DNA of 64,000 bases from Planctomycetota bacterium. Its GTDB lineage: Bacteria; Planctomycetota; UBA1135; GCA-002686595. The DNA is taken from the NCBI GenBank assembly GCA_029259635.1, contig JAJDEU010000021.1:1-64000 (forward strand), in the 5' to 3' direction. The position numbers and the translations under genes are program-made. Every line of letters starts with the position of its first letter. The first letter of the stretch is position 1. Positions 8,676 through 17,165 of the stretch are shown here, one piece after another. The notes under the pieces are model-generated. The model saw only the letters and a list, made by a program, of their open reading frames with translations, did not search any database and was not told the origin of the DNA.

Positions 8676-10115
8676 ATGAGCAGCACAGAGAAGTACGTTC
8701 CCTCCGCCAAGGCACAGGCCTTTATCGATACCGTTGAAAGCCCCCGTTACGAACGCGAGAGCATCAACGGCCTGTCGCCTTTCCTCAATGAGAAGGCGCC
8801 TGAGGATGTGCTGAGCTTCTACACCAAGGACGAGCTCACCGCGCTGCGCGAGTTGAAGGGCACCGAGCGCGACGTCGAGGAGCGTATGCCCGTGAAGATG
8901 ACGCGGCACTTCTTCGACATGGCGACGAAGAGTGAGCCTCTGCGCAATCTCGTGAAGGCGTCACCGGGTGAGACGGAGAACCTGGAGGGCGCGCAGGATC
9001 CGGGCTACCAGATGGACTACAGCCCGGTCGAAGGGCTGCTTCACAAGTACGAGATGGGCTTGATGTACGTCGTCTCGACTTGCTCGGCGCACTGTCGCTT
9101 TTGCTATCGCGAGGAGCTGATCAGTCGCAAGGAGATCGAGCGCCAGGATGGGACCGTCGCGAAGAAGGGCATGGCGCAGATCGGCGAGATCACGGCTTAC
9201 GTTCACGCGCACAATAAACTCGTGGCGGAGAATGGCGGTCGCCATCCCAAGTCGGGGCGCGAGAAGTTGCGTGAGATCTTGCTGTCCGGTGGCGACCCGA
9301 TGGTTCTGCCGAACAAGAAGATCGCGGAGTGGCTCTCGGCACTTGCCGAGGCGGACGTCGAGTCCATCCGCATCGGAACGAAAGAGCTGGCCTTCTATCC
9401 CGATCGCTTCGACGATGCCTTCTTCGCGATGCTCGATCGGTTCCACGAGACCTATCCCGACGTCGGTCTGCGCTTGATGATTCACTTCAATCATCCCGAC
9501 GAGTTCTTGTTGAAGGACGAGAACGGCGACTACATCGAAGAGGCGTCGGGCATCCTGAAGTGGCATCCGAGTACGAAGCGCGCGATGGACGGGCTGGTGC
9601 AGCGCGGATGGCTCAGCATCGAGAACCAGTCGCCGATCATCAAAGGTGTTAACGACGACGCCGACGCGCTGCGCATCATGCAGCGAGCGGTCAAGCGCGT
9701 CGGCGCGAACAACCACTACTTCTTCTGCGGTCGCGACATCATCGCGCACAAGGCTTTCAATGTGCCCATCGAGAAGGCCTGGCAGATTCTCAACGAGTCT
9801 CAAAAAGGCCTGTCTGGTGTGGAGACGCACGCTCGCCTCTCGATCACGCACTACAAAGGCAAGACGGAAGTTGCGGCCGTGACGAACGAGCCGATTCCCG
9901 GCGTGCCCGGAACGGAACATGGCGTCGTGATTTTCAAGATCCTGCGCAATGCCGCTAGCGCTCCCGATCGCGGCAAGGTCTGCATCGTCGGTCGCAACCC
10001 CGACGCGATCTGGTTCGACGGCTACGCGGATCGGGTGATCTACGACGAGGCGGGACTGTTCGACTACGGCCGTGTCGAAGCGGCGAAGAGTTCGGAGACG
10101 GTCGCCGCCAATTAG
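8676..10115 (+). CDS. KamA-family radical SAM/PLP aminomutase, probably not lysine-specific
   Basis: This 479-residue protein is of the lysine 2,3-aminomutase family, which moves the alpha-amino group to the beta carbon using S-adenosylmethionine, a 4Fe-4S cluster and PLP. The cluster motif CSAHCRFC gives Cys136, Cys140 and Cys143. EILLSGGDPMVL, MIHFNHPDE and ENQSPIIKGVND are family landmarks. The PLP lysine appears to be Lys396 in THYKGKTEV. Aligning from memory to clostridial lysine 2,3-aminomutase, the two aspartates that hold the lysine side chain (Asp293, Asp330) fall at FCGRD (Gly352/Arg353) and at Ser389. Neither acid is kept, and an Arg is placed as Lys332 is in glutamate 2,3-aminomutase. 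An acidic substrate is therefore more likely than lysine. The frame opens upstream, but the ATG at 8676 sits at the family's N-terminus. It is first in a four-gene operon. Confidence 0.8.
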   Translation: MSSTEKYVPSAKAQAFIDTVESPRYERESINGLSPFLNEKAPEDVLSFYTKDELTALRELKGTERDVEERMPVKMTRHFFDMATKSEPLRNLVKASPGETENLEGAQDPGYQMDYSPVEGLLHKYEMGLMYVVSTCSAHCRFCYREELISRKEIERQDGTVAKKGMAQIGEITAYVHAHNKLVAENGGRHPKSGREKLREILLSGGDPMVLPNKKIAEWLSALAEADVESIRIGTKELAFYPDRFDDAFFAMLDRFHETYPDVGLRLMIHFNHPDEFLLKDENGDYIEEASGILKWHPSTKRAMDGLVQRGWLSIENQSPIIKGVNDDADALRIMQRAVKRVGANNHYFFCGRDIIAHKAFNVPIEKAWQILNESQKGLSGVETHARLSITHYKGKTEVAAVTNEPIPGVPGTEHGVVIFKILRNAASAPDRGKVCIVGRNPDAIWFDGYADRVIYDEAGLFDYGRVEAAKSSETVAAN

Positions 10116-10127
10116 AGCGAGAGCGTC

Positions 10128-10841
10128 ATGATCAATAAGCAAATCAGCAGCCCGGCAGAGGCCGTGGCCGACATCTTTGACGGCGCGACAGTCATGGTCG
10201 GAGGTTTCGGCGAGGCCGGAAGTCCGATCGAACTGATTCACGCGCTCATCGATCAAGGCGCGACGAACCTAACGCTCGTCAATAACAACACCGGCACGGG
10301 TGAAGTCGGATTGGCCGCGCTGATCAAAGCCGGTCGCGTGTCGAAGATGATCTGCTCGTTCCCGCGCACGGCGAACTCGACTGTCTTTCCGAAGCTGTAT
10401 CACTCGGGCAAGACGAAGCTCGAGCTCGTGCCGCAGGGCACTCTGGCCGAACGAATTCGCGCGGGAGGAGCGGGAATCCCTGCCTTCTATACCGCGACGT
10501 CATTCGGAACGCCGCTCGCTGAAGGCAAGGAAGTGCGTACGATCGACGGGCGCGACTACGTGCTTGAATACGGATTGACCGCCGACTTCACGCTGATCAA
10601 AGGCATCGTCGCCGACACCTACGGGAACGTGATCTACAACAAGACGGCGCGCAACTTCGCCCCCGTCATGGCGATGGCGGGAAAGGTCACGATCGCTCAA
10701 GCGGCAACCATTCTACATCCCGGCGGCCTCGATCCCGAGATCATCATCACGCCAGGAATCTTCGTCAACCGCGTCGTTCACGTCGAAAATCCAGAGTACG
10801 AATCCGAGCTCGTTTTGAGCGGAGCGACCTACCCGTCATGA
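10128..10841 (+). CDS. 3-oxoacid CoA-transferase subunit A
   Basis: This 237-residue alpha subunit belongs to family I CoA-transferases (PcaI/ScoA/AtoD type). Such enzymes move CoA from succinyl-CoA or acetyl-CoA to a 3-oxo acid. GATVMVGGFGEAGSPIELI is the typical N-terminal glycine-rich loop, and GTPLAEGKEVRTIDGRDYV and IVADTYGNVIYNKTARNF are typical of the subunit. It starts 12 bp after the aminomutase stop and its stop overlaps the next start by 4 bases (ATGA), so it is translationally coupled to subunit B. In a transferase of this family the pairing with an aminomutase and an aminotransferase suggests a beta-keto acid substrate. Confidence 0.88.
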   Translation: MINKQISSPAEAVADIFDGATVMVGGFGEAGSPIELIHALIDQGATNLTLVNNNTGTGEVGLAALIKAGRVSKMICSFPRTANSTVFPKLYHSGKTKLELVPQGTLAERIRAGGAGIPAFYTATSFGTPLAEGKEVRTIDGRDYVLEYGLTADFTLIKGIVADTYGNVIYNKTARNFAPVMAMAGKVTIAQAATILHPGGLDPEIIITPGIFVNRVVHVENPEYESELVLSGATYPS

Positions 10842-11503
10842 CCACCGAACAAGAAGTTATCGGGCGCACACGCGAGCAAATGGCCGAGCGCGTTGCGCAG
10901 GATATCCCCGACGGTTCCTACGTGAATCTCGGCATCGGCATTCCGGAGTTGATCGCGCACTACGTTCCCGAGGGGCGCGAGTTCATCTATCACACGGAGA
11001 ACGGTCTGCTCGGCATGGGGCCTTCGCCGGAAGTGGGCGGAGGCGAGCCCGAGTTAATTAACGCGGGCAAGCGTCGCGTCACCGCCATCTCAGGCGCCTG
11101 CTATTTCCACCACGCGGACAGCTTCGCGATGATTCGCGGCGGACACATTGACCTGTGCGTGCTCGGCGCTTTGCAGGTTGCCGAGAACGGCGATCTCGCG
11201 AACTGGTCAACCGGTGGCGCGGATGCGATCCCGGCAGTTGGTGGAGCGATGGACCTCGTCGCCGGCGTGAAGACGATCTATGTCATCACGCAACACAACA
11301 CGAAGGACGGGCAACCAAAGCTCGTCGAGCGTTGCAGTTTTCCTCTGACGGGCGTGAATGTCGTCTCGCGAATCTACACGGACCTCGCTGTGATCGAAGT
11401 CTCCGAGAAAGGCTTTCAGCTCGTCGAACTGAGCCCCGGAGTGTCCTTCGAGTACGTGCAAGAGCGCACCGGCGCAAAGCTCCTCCCCATTCCCTCGAAA
11501 TAG
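10838..11503 (+). CDS. 3-oxoacid CoA-transferase subunit B
   Basis: This 221-residue beta subunit (PcaJ/ScoB/AtoA type) carries the catalytic glutamate, which forms the glutamyl-CoA thioester. It is Glu54 in YHTENGLLGMGP. YVNLGIGIPELIAHYVP near the N-terminus and GAMDLVAGVKTIYVITQHN later are standard family segments. Resemblance to PcaJ, which acts on the dicarboxylic 3-oxoadipate, is noticeable, but the substrate cannot be assigned from sequence alone. It overlaps subunit A by 4 bases and lies 26 bp before the aminotransferase. Confidence 0.88.
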   Translation: MTTEQEVIGRTREQMAERVAQDIPDGSYVNLGIGIPELIAHYVPEGREFIYHTENGLLGMGPSPEVGGGEPELINAGKRRVTAISGACYFHHADSFAMIRGGHIDLCVLGALQVAENGDLANWSTGGADAIPAVGGAMDLVAGVKTIYVITQHNTKDGQPKLVERCSFPLTGVNVVSRIYTDLAVIEVSEKGFQLVELSPGVSFEYVQERTGAKLLPIPSK

Positions 11504-11529
11504 AGTCTTCGAACACAGGCGCTCGAATC

Positions 11530-12843
11530 ATGAGTTCACAAAAAGTCTTGTCGAAGAGCGCCGCTCTCTACGAACGCGCTCAAAAAGTTCTGCCGGGTGG
11601 CGTGAGTCGCAACACCGTTCTGCGATCGCCGCATCCGTTTTACGCGGACCACGCCAGCGGCTGCCGCGTGACGGATATCGAGGGTGTCGAACGCATCGAC
11701 TTCTCGAACAACATGGCGTCACTCCTTCACGGCCACGCTTTTCCGCCGATCGTCGAGGCGGTGACGACGCAGCTGAACAAGGGCTCCGCCTTTACCTTCG
11801 CAACGGAGATCGAAGTCGAGTACGCCGAGTACTTGTGCGGTCGTTGCCCGAGCTTTGACCAGCTGCGTTTTGTCAACTCGGGTACCGAGGCCGTCATGGG
11901 AGCGATCAAAGCTGCGCGCGCCTTTACGGGTCGCCCGAAGATCGCCAAGGTCGAAGGCTCCTACCACGGGCTCTACGACTACGCCGAGGTCAGCCAGACT
12001 TCGAGTCCCGGGAGTTGGGGCAGTGCGGAGCGCCCGCTCAGCACGCCGGTGTCTCACGGCACGCCGGCCGCCGCGCTCGCGGATGTCGTTGTGATTCCCT
12101 TCAACGATCCGGTGGGCGCGATCGCGATTCTCGACGAGCACAAGGGCGAGCTGGCCTGCGTGCTGATCGACCTGATGCCGCACCGCGTCGGCCTCCAACC
12201 GGCCCATGCGGATTTCGTTCAAGCGCTGCGCGACTGGACTCGCAAAGACAATGCTCTGCTGGTCCTCGACGAAGTGATCACCTTCCGCAACGAGTTCGCC
12301 GGCGCTCAGTCCTGGTATGACGTGACTCCCGACATCACGGCGATGGGCAAGTCCATCGGTGGAGGTTTTCCCGTCGGGGCGCTCGCCGGTCGAGCCGAGG
12401 TCATGGAGGTCATGAACCCGCTCGCGAAGAACGTCTTGTTTCCGCACTCGGGTACGTTCTCGGCCAATCCGATCACGCTGACGGCCGGCTTTGTCGCAAT
12501 GAAGCTCTTCGATCAGGCCGCGGTTACGCGGCTGAACGCGCTCACCCAGCGTGCGATGCAGGGTATCGAGAGCGCTATTGAGAAGACCGGCGCGAAGGCC
12601 TGTGTGACGGGTGGCGGCTCGATGTTCCGTCTTCACATGAAGCCGGTGCCGCCGCGGAACTACCGCGACTCGTTTGCGACCCCGGAAGAGGCGGCACGGC
12701 TCAAGGTTCTACTCGACCACCTCTTCGACGAGGGCTTGATCATGGTCAACACTTGTACCGCGATTCTCTCGACCGTCATGGGCGAGGCCGAGGTCGATAC
12801 GCTCGTCGAAAAGGTAGAGAGCGGATTCCAGAAACTCGCTTGA
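11530..12843 (+). CDS. Class III aminotransferase, GSA/beta-amino-acid type
   Basis: This 437-residue PLP enzyme is of the glutamate-1-semialdehyde aminomutase/class III transaminase group. It has QLRFVNSGTEAVMGAI (phosphate-binding region), LLVLDEVITFR (the Asp that contacts the pyridine nitrogen) and the Schiff-base Lys274 in MGKSIGGGFPVGAL. The segments LRF.NSGTEA, the DEV strand and GK.IGGG..GA.GGRA-like loop also match the beta-phenylalanine aminotransferase branch as I remember it. A true hemL is less likely because the gene is last in an operon with an aminomutase and a 3-oxoacid CoA-transferase. The predicted role is conversion of a beta-amino acid to a beta-keto acid. ATG 11530 is 26 bp after the previous stop. 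Confidence 0.75.
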   Translation: MSSQKVLSKSAALYERAQKVLPGGVSRNTVLRSPHPFYADHASGCRVTDIEGVERIDFSNNMASLLHGHAFPPIVEAVTTQLNKGSAFTFATEIEVEYAEYLCGRCPSFDQLRFVNSGTEAVMGAIKAARAFTGRPKIAKVEGSYHGLYDYAEVSQTSSPGSWGSAERPLSTPVSHGTPAAALADVVVIPFNDPVGAIAILDEHKGELACVLIDLMPHRVGLQPAHADFVQALRDWTRKDNALLVLDEVITFRNEFAGAQSWYDVTPDITAMGKSIGGGFPVGALAGRAEVMEVMNPLAKNVLFPHSGTFSANPITLTAGFVAMKLFDQAAVTRLNALTQRAMQGIESAIEKTGAKACVTGGGSMFRLHMKPVPPRNYRDSFATPEEAARLKVLLDHLFDEGLIMVNTCTAILSTVMGEAEVDTLVEKVESGFQKLA

Positions 12844-13061
12844 TCTTTTCGAGGGACGAAAACTTCAAGTCGAAGCAGAGAACGTCGAGCTAGGCGGGAA
12901 ACCCGGACGATGGCGATGCCGGATGGAGCGGTTCGAATCGTCGGGGTAGGGGTTCCGGATGCAGTTTCTAGGGGCGAGTTGGGGCCCCGCTGGCTATCCT
13001 GCTTCGCCCAACGGACGCCTCGGTCGAACGGCTTTGAGGAATTCGCCGGAGGAGGATCGCC
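12844..13061. other. Intergenic region upstream of mgtE
   Basis: A short GGCGGGAAACCCG hairpin is present near 12893, but no Mg2+-sensing M-box was recognised. A strong Shine-Dalgarno (GGAGGAGGA) precedes the mgtE ATG. Confidence 0.35.
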
Positions 13062-14423
13062 ATGGAAGAGACGCCCCTAGACATTTCTGAGCTGAAGTTG
13101 CGGCTTGCGGGCGGCGACGAAGAGCTGACGGCGTTCTGCGCGGAAGTTCACTTCGCGGATATCGCTGACTGGCTGCAGGACCTGTCGGAGGAGGAGTGCT
13201 GGCGGGTCTTCAGTGTGCTGGATGCGGAAGCGCGGGCAGAGCTGCTCGAGTATTCGGAAGAGGCGGTGCGGGGACCGTTGGTCGATCGCATGTCCGACAG
13301 TGACTTCGTCGGGGTGCTGCACGAGATGCAGGCGGACGATGTCGCCGACCTGTTGTCGATGGCGAACGAGGCGACGACGGAGCGCGTTCTGCGCAAGATC
13401 GACTTTGAGCGCGCGCAGGGATTGCGGGAGCTGATTCATTATCCGCCGGACACGGCTGGCGGTTTGATGACGACGGAGTTCGCGACCATCGGCGAAAACA
13501 CGCGCATCGGCGACGCGATCAAGGAGATCAAGAAGCAGGTTCAGACCGACGAAGGGCCGTCGGGCGAGGACGGGCTCGGCATCTGGGTTGTCGATGAAGC
13601 GGGCTGCCCGGTGGGCTTTGTTTCTGACCGGGATCTGTTGTCGCACTCGATTCACGACACCGTGCACGAGGTGATGGAGGGGGACATCAAGACGGTGACT
13701 CCCGAGCAGGACCAGGAAGAGGTCGCCCTGGTCTTCCGCAAGTACGGCATGAGCGAGGTGCCCGTCGTCGATCGCGGCGGCGCTCTGATCGGAGTCGTCG
13801 CGTTCGAGTACGCGCACGAGGTCTTGGAGGAGGAGGCGTCGGAAGACATCCTGCGCTTGGTCGGTACTTCGCCGGACGAGCACACGCGCTTGCCGGTACT
13901 CACGCGCGTGAAACACCGTTTGCCGATGCAACCGTTGACGGTCTTGGGCGGCCTGCTCTCGGCCTGGGTGCTCGACTTCGCGTTGCCGGAAGACACGGGC
14001 TCTGGGGTGCGAATCTTGACCTACATCCCATTGATCATCGGATTGGCCGGAAACGTCGGGATTCAGTCTTCGGCGGTCTTGGTGCGCGCGCTGGCGACCG
14101 GCGAAGTGACCCCGGACCGCGAGCGCGCGGTCTTCACCTCTGAAGTACTAGTGGGGACTGTGATCGGACTTCTGTGCGGGATCGCCGCCTTCGTCGGCGC
14201 TCACCTCATCGAGGGCGAGCTGCCCTTCGCCTTGGCGGTCGGCTTCGCGATCGCCGTCTCCGTCACCTGGGCATCGGTTCTCGGAAGCGGTATCACTCTG
14301 TTGTGCCCGCGCGTCAAAATCGACCCCGCCATCGCTGCCGGACCCTTTCTGATCACGGTCAGCGACGTCTCCGGCTCGGCGATTTTCGTCACCGTCGCCC
14401 ATCTCCTACTCACATCCGGGTGA
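13062..14423 (+). CDS. mgtE: Magnesium transporter MgtE
   Basis: This 453-residue protein has the standard MgtE layout. An acidic, helical N-domain of superhelical repeats covers about residues 10-130 (DSDFVGVLHEMQADDVADLLSM). Two CBS domains follow at about 135-260 (YPPDTAGGLMTTEF, then DGDIKTVTPEQDQ.. and MSEVPVVDRGGALIG). The C-terminal five-helix membrane domain starts near residue 285 and includes YIPLIIGLAGNVGIQSSAVLVRALATG, where the Gly-Asn-x-Gly-x-Gln region lines the pore. It should be a Mg2+ channel gated by cytosolic Mg2+ through the N and CBS domains. The GGAGGAGGATCGCC ribosome site fixes the start. The next gene begins 4 bases after the stop on the same strand. Confidence 0.92.
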   Translation: MEETPLDISELKLRLAGGDEELTAFCAEVHFADIADWLQDLSEEECWRVFSVLDAEARAELLEYSEEAVRGPLVDRMSDSDFVGVLHEMQADDVADLLSMANEATTERVLRKIDFERAQGLRELIHYPPDTAGGLMTTEFATIGENTRIGDAIKEIKKQVQTDEGPSGEDGLGIWVVDEAGCPVGFVSDRDLLSHSIHDTVHEVMEGDIKTVTPEQDQEEVALVFRKYGMSEVPVVDRGGALIGVVAFEYAHEVLEEEASEDILRLVGTSPDEHTRLPVLTRVKHRLPMQPLTVLGGLLSAWVLDFALPEDTGSGVRILTYIPLIIGLAGNVGIQSSAVLVRALATGEVTPDRERAVFTSEVLVGTVIGLLCGIAAFVGAHLIEGELPFALAVGFAIAVSVTWASVLGSGITLLCPRVKIDPAIAAGPFLITVSDVSGSAIFVTVAHLLLTSG

Positions 14424-14427
14424 GCTT

Positions 14428-15669
14428 TTGAAGCGCCGGAGACTCTTGGCGATGCTGTGGCTGTTTGGCGGCCTGCTCGCGATCGTGCTGGTACTTCGAA
14501 TCTTCGTGGCCGACCTCTACAAGGTCGACAGCGGTTCGATGGAGCCGACGATTCACGGAGATGGCTCTTGGAGCGAGTGGGTGCTCGTTCGCTACGGGGG
14601 CACGGAGGATTTAGAGCGCTTTGACCTCGCCGTTGCGCGGTCGGAGATTGAAAAACTCGTCGTCAAACGCGTGGTTGGTCTGCCCGGCGAAACGGTGCAG
14701 ATCCGGGGCGGCGATCTGTTCATCGACGGGAGCCGACTGAGCGTGAACGACCCTCGCCCGCCGCTCATCACACTGTTCGACAGTCGAGTGCAGAGAGTGG
14801 CCGAGGAATTTCGGATGGACGCCGCGCGATGGAGGGAGAGCGATACGGGCTGGACCCTCGACAGTCGCGGCCTTGAGGATGCCGGCGAGGCGAACACGAT
14901 GTTTTGGCGTTCGGGATTTCGAGACGGCTACGTCTTACCCGACCTGACTCGCGTCGCGGGCAAGCGCGAAGTGAACGACGGCGGCGTCGAGTTTGAGGTC
15001 GAGTTTTTAGAGCCCGGCGGAACGCTCTTCATGGACTTGCGCGAGGCAGGCGATTGCTTTCGCGCCTCCGTAAGATTGACCGGCGAGCTGACGAGCGCGG
15101 GCGAGCTCGACGGAACGGTTCGAATAGAACGACTGCGAATTCTGAAGTCCGCGGTGAACAGCATGGAGCCATCGCGCCTCGTCGAGCCCGAGCTACTCGC
15201 CGAAATGCCGCTTCGATCGGCACCCGGATCGAGAGCCAAGCTCCACTTCTCGAACGTCGACAACACGTTGCTCTTCCAGGTGGACGATGAGCACGCCTTG
15301 GCTTTCGCCTACGGCGAGAATCGTCCGCTCGAAGACGGCTCGGCCGCTCCTGGAATGACGATCGGCGCACAGGTCTCGCTCGGCGGCCACGACCTCCACG
15401 CGCGCTTCGATAACCTTCGCGTGCTGCGCGACTTCAACTGGATCTCTCGCGGCGAATACGCGGTTGACCGTTCGCTCGCGCTGGGTCCGGGCGAGTACTT
15501 TTTGCTCGGCGACAACTCCGCACAAAGCCTCGATGGACGGACCTGGGGACCGACCCGCAAGAGCGACGTGCTCGGCCGACCGGTAGAGGTGATCTGGCCT
15601 CGCGAGCGCGCCCGCAGTCTCGATGTGGACCTCTGGAGACGAGATTCGAGTTTGAAGTCCAGCGAGTGA
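14428..15669 (+). CDS. lepB: Signal peptidase I with a ~230-residue insertion
   Basis: Signal peptidase I removes signal peptides at the membrane. The protein (413 residues) starts at a TTG, 4 bases after mgtE, giving a basic n-region (MKRRRLL) and one transmembrane helix. Ser37 in DSGSMEPT and Lys80 in VVKRVVGLPGE are the catalytic dyad, and GDNSAQSLDGR (about 361-371) is box E. Between these conserved parts, about residues 112-345 form an inserted domain rich in beta-strands (LFMDLREAGDCFRASVRL, then GAQVSLGGHDLHARFDNLRVL). It looks like the secreted jellyroll domain seen at 6919-7641. Ordinary LepB is 220-330 residues, so the insert is unusual. The ATG at 14452 is an alternative start but would lose the basic residues. 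Confidence 0.85.
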   Translation: MKRRRLLAMLWLFGGLLAIVLVLRIFVADLYKVDSGSMEPTIHGDGSWSEWVLVRYGGTEDLERFDLAVARSEIEKLVVKRVVGLPGETVQIRGGDLFIDGSRLSVNDPRPPLITLFDSRVQRVAEEFRMDAARWRESDTGWTLDSRGLEDAGEANTMFWRSGFRDGYVLPDLTRVAGKREVNDGGVEFEVEFLEPGGTLFMDLREAGDCFRASVRLTGELTSAGELDGTVRIERLRILKSAVNSMEPSRLVEPELLAEMPLRSAPGSRAKLHFSNVDNTLLFQVDDEHALAFAYGENRPLEDGSAAPGMTIGAQVSLGGHDLHARFDNLRVLRDFNWISRGEYAVDRSLALGPGEYFLLGDNSAQSLDGRTWGPTRKSDVLGRPVEVIWPRERARSLDVDLWRRDSSLKSSE

Positions 15670-15730
15670 GCGCTTTCTGTCGTAGAGATCGAAACCCGAT
15701 TCCCAGCCCGGGGTTGTAGGCTGGCGAACC

Positions 15731-16330
15731 ATGGAATACGCGCAGGAAGACCCAGGCGCTCGCCTCATGATGGCCTGGCAGGCCGGAGACGAGTCGGCAT
15801 TTGACGAGCTGGTGGAAAGCTATTCCGGCCGGGTCTGGGGTCTGTGCACGCGCTTTCTAGGAAATGTCTCTGGCCGCGAAGACCTGGTCCAAGACGTCTT
15901 TTTGCGGGTCATTCGCGCGCGCGATCGCTATCAGCCGACGGCTTGCTTTTCGACTTGGATCTACCGCATCGTCTTCAATCTGTGTGTGAATCGGCGGGAG
16001 CGAAAGCGCGACATGCTCTCGCTCGACGGGCCGGTACTCGGTGGCTCCGAGGACGGGCCGAGTCGCCTCGACTTCGAGGATGAGACGACCGCCGATCCCT
16101 CCGACGGATTGATCGTCGGCGATGTTATCGATGCGGTGCGGAGTGCCATCGACGACCTGCCCGACTCGCAGCGCATGGCGCTGATCCTCGCCAAGTACGA
16201 AGAGATGTCCTACGTCGATATCGCGGTCGTCCTCGACACCTCCGAAAAGGCCATCAAGTCGCTCGTGCATCGAGCGCGCGAAGCTCTGCGCGAAAAACTC
16301 GCACCCTTCTTCGAGGAGGAAATGTCATGA
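15731..16330 (+). CDS. ECF RNA polymerase sigma factor (RpoE-like)
   Basis: This 199-residue group 4 sigma factor has region 2 (GRVWGLCTRFLGNVSGREDLVQDVFLRVIRARDRY, -10 recognition) and region 4 (DLPDSQRMALILAKYEEMSYVDIAVVLDTSEKAIKSLVHRARE, -35 recognition), joined by an acidic linker of about 45 residues. The stop overlaps the next gene by 4 bases (ATGA), so it is co-translated with its anti-sigma factor. The likely role is response to envelope or stress signals released by that partner. The start ATG at 15731 follows a weak ribosome site. Confidence 0.9.
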   Translation: MEYAQEDPGARLMMAWQAGDESAFDELVESYSGRVWGLCTRFLGNVSGREDLVQDVFLRVIRARDRYQPTACFSTWIYRIVFNLCVNRRERKRDMLSLDGPVLGGSEDGPSRLDFEDETTADPSDGLIVGDVIDAVRSAIDDLPDSQRMALILAKYEEMSYVDIAVVLDTSEKAIKSLVHRAREALREKLAPFFEEEMS

Positions 16331-17160
16331 GCACTTGCCGCGAATTTCTGGGCAGCCTCGAGCTCGCGCTCCAAGGATTGCCGCAGCCGGAGAGCTTGAT
16401 TCCGCTCTCTTTTGATGAGCACTTAATCGGGTGCGAAGCCTGCCGTGAGTTGCTCGACGCCGAACACGCTCTCGAGATGCTCTTGGCGTCCTTGCCCGAG
16501 CCCAGGTTGCCGGCCGATTTGGCTTCGCGCGTCTTGGAGCGACTGAGGCGCGAGCGCAGAGTCTCGGCGCAACCCGCGCGAGACCTCGATACGTTGCTCG
16601 ACGGTGCGCCGGATCCGGTGATGCCTGCCAATCTCGCGTCTCGCGTTCTTCGCGGAGTCGCGCCGCTGCGCGAACAGCTGGGCCAAGAACAACTTCAAGA
16701 AGCCGCGCTCGACCGATTGCTGGAAAAGCTGCCGACACCGATCGCACCGCCGAACCTGAGCCGAGAGCTCTTGGCCGCACTGCGGACCGAGCGACCGGTT
16801 CAGAGACTAACCCTGCTGCGCAGCCCGCGATTATGGGTGCCCCTTGCCGCCGCCGGAGTGTTAGCGGCGGTTTGGCTCTCTCAACCCTGGAAGAAGGATG
16901 ATCCCGCGCCGAGAGAGGACAACGAGGTCGATTCGCAGATGGTCGATGTCATCGATCCGATTGATGGGCCGATCGACTGGCTGAACGACGAGATGGTGGA
17001 CGCGTTCGAAGTGCTCGAGAATTGGGAACATCTTCAGGGTAGCGATCTCGATTTGTTGCTGGCCTCGATCGACGAAATCGACGAGCTGTTGATCGAAACG
17101 AGCGAGTGGGATTCCGAGCTTGCGAGCGAAGAGGATCCCGACGAGAGCGCGGGAGGTTGA
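16327..17160 (+). CDS. Membrane anti-sigma factor with zinc-binding domain and tandem L-P repeats
   Basis: This 277-residue putative anti-sigma factor has an N-terminal ZAS-type motif: His32, Cys36 and Cys39 in DEHLIGCEAC. A cytosolic linker then carries three copies of LL..LP.P..P.NL..RVL at about residues 52-72, 90-110 and 131-152, with a weaker one near residues 15-30. A transmembrane helix (VPLAAAGVLAAVWL) spans about 171-184, and an acidic C-terminal tail of about 85 residues lies outside. Its ATG overlaps the sigma gene stop, so it should bind and hold that sigma factor at the membrane until a signal acts on the tail. Confidence 0.8.
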   Translation: MSTCREFLGSLELALQGLPQPESLIPLSFDEHLIGCEACRELLDAEHALEMLLASLPEPRLPADLASRVLERLRRERRVSAQPARDLDTLLDGAPDPVMPANLASRVLRGVAPLREQLGQEQLQEAALDRLLEKLPTPIAPPNLSRELLAALRTERPVQRLTLLRSPRLWVPLAAAGVLAAVWLSQPWKKDDPAPREDNEVDSQMVDVIDPIDGPIDWLNDEMVDAFEVLENWEHLQGSDLDLLLASIDEIDELLIETSEWDSELASEEDPDESAGG

Positions 17161-17165
17161 GCGAA

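Noticed and set aside
8961..10256. Minus-strand frame of 431 residues over the aminomutase
   Set aside because: It lies opposite strong radical SAM and PLP motifs and has no recognisable domain.
8676..12843. Standard lysine fermentation cluster
   Set aside because: The kamD, kamE, kdd and kce genes are absent and the aminomutase lacks the lysine-binding aspartates.
12920..12960. tRNA-like T-loop sequence (GGTTCGAATCG)
   Set aside because: No acceptor or anticodon stems could be built around it.
12844..13061. M-box riboswitch for mgtE
   Set aside because: No match to the conserved M-box core could be seen; only a small hairpin is present.
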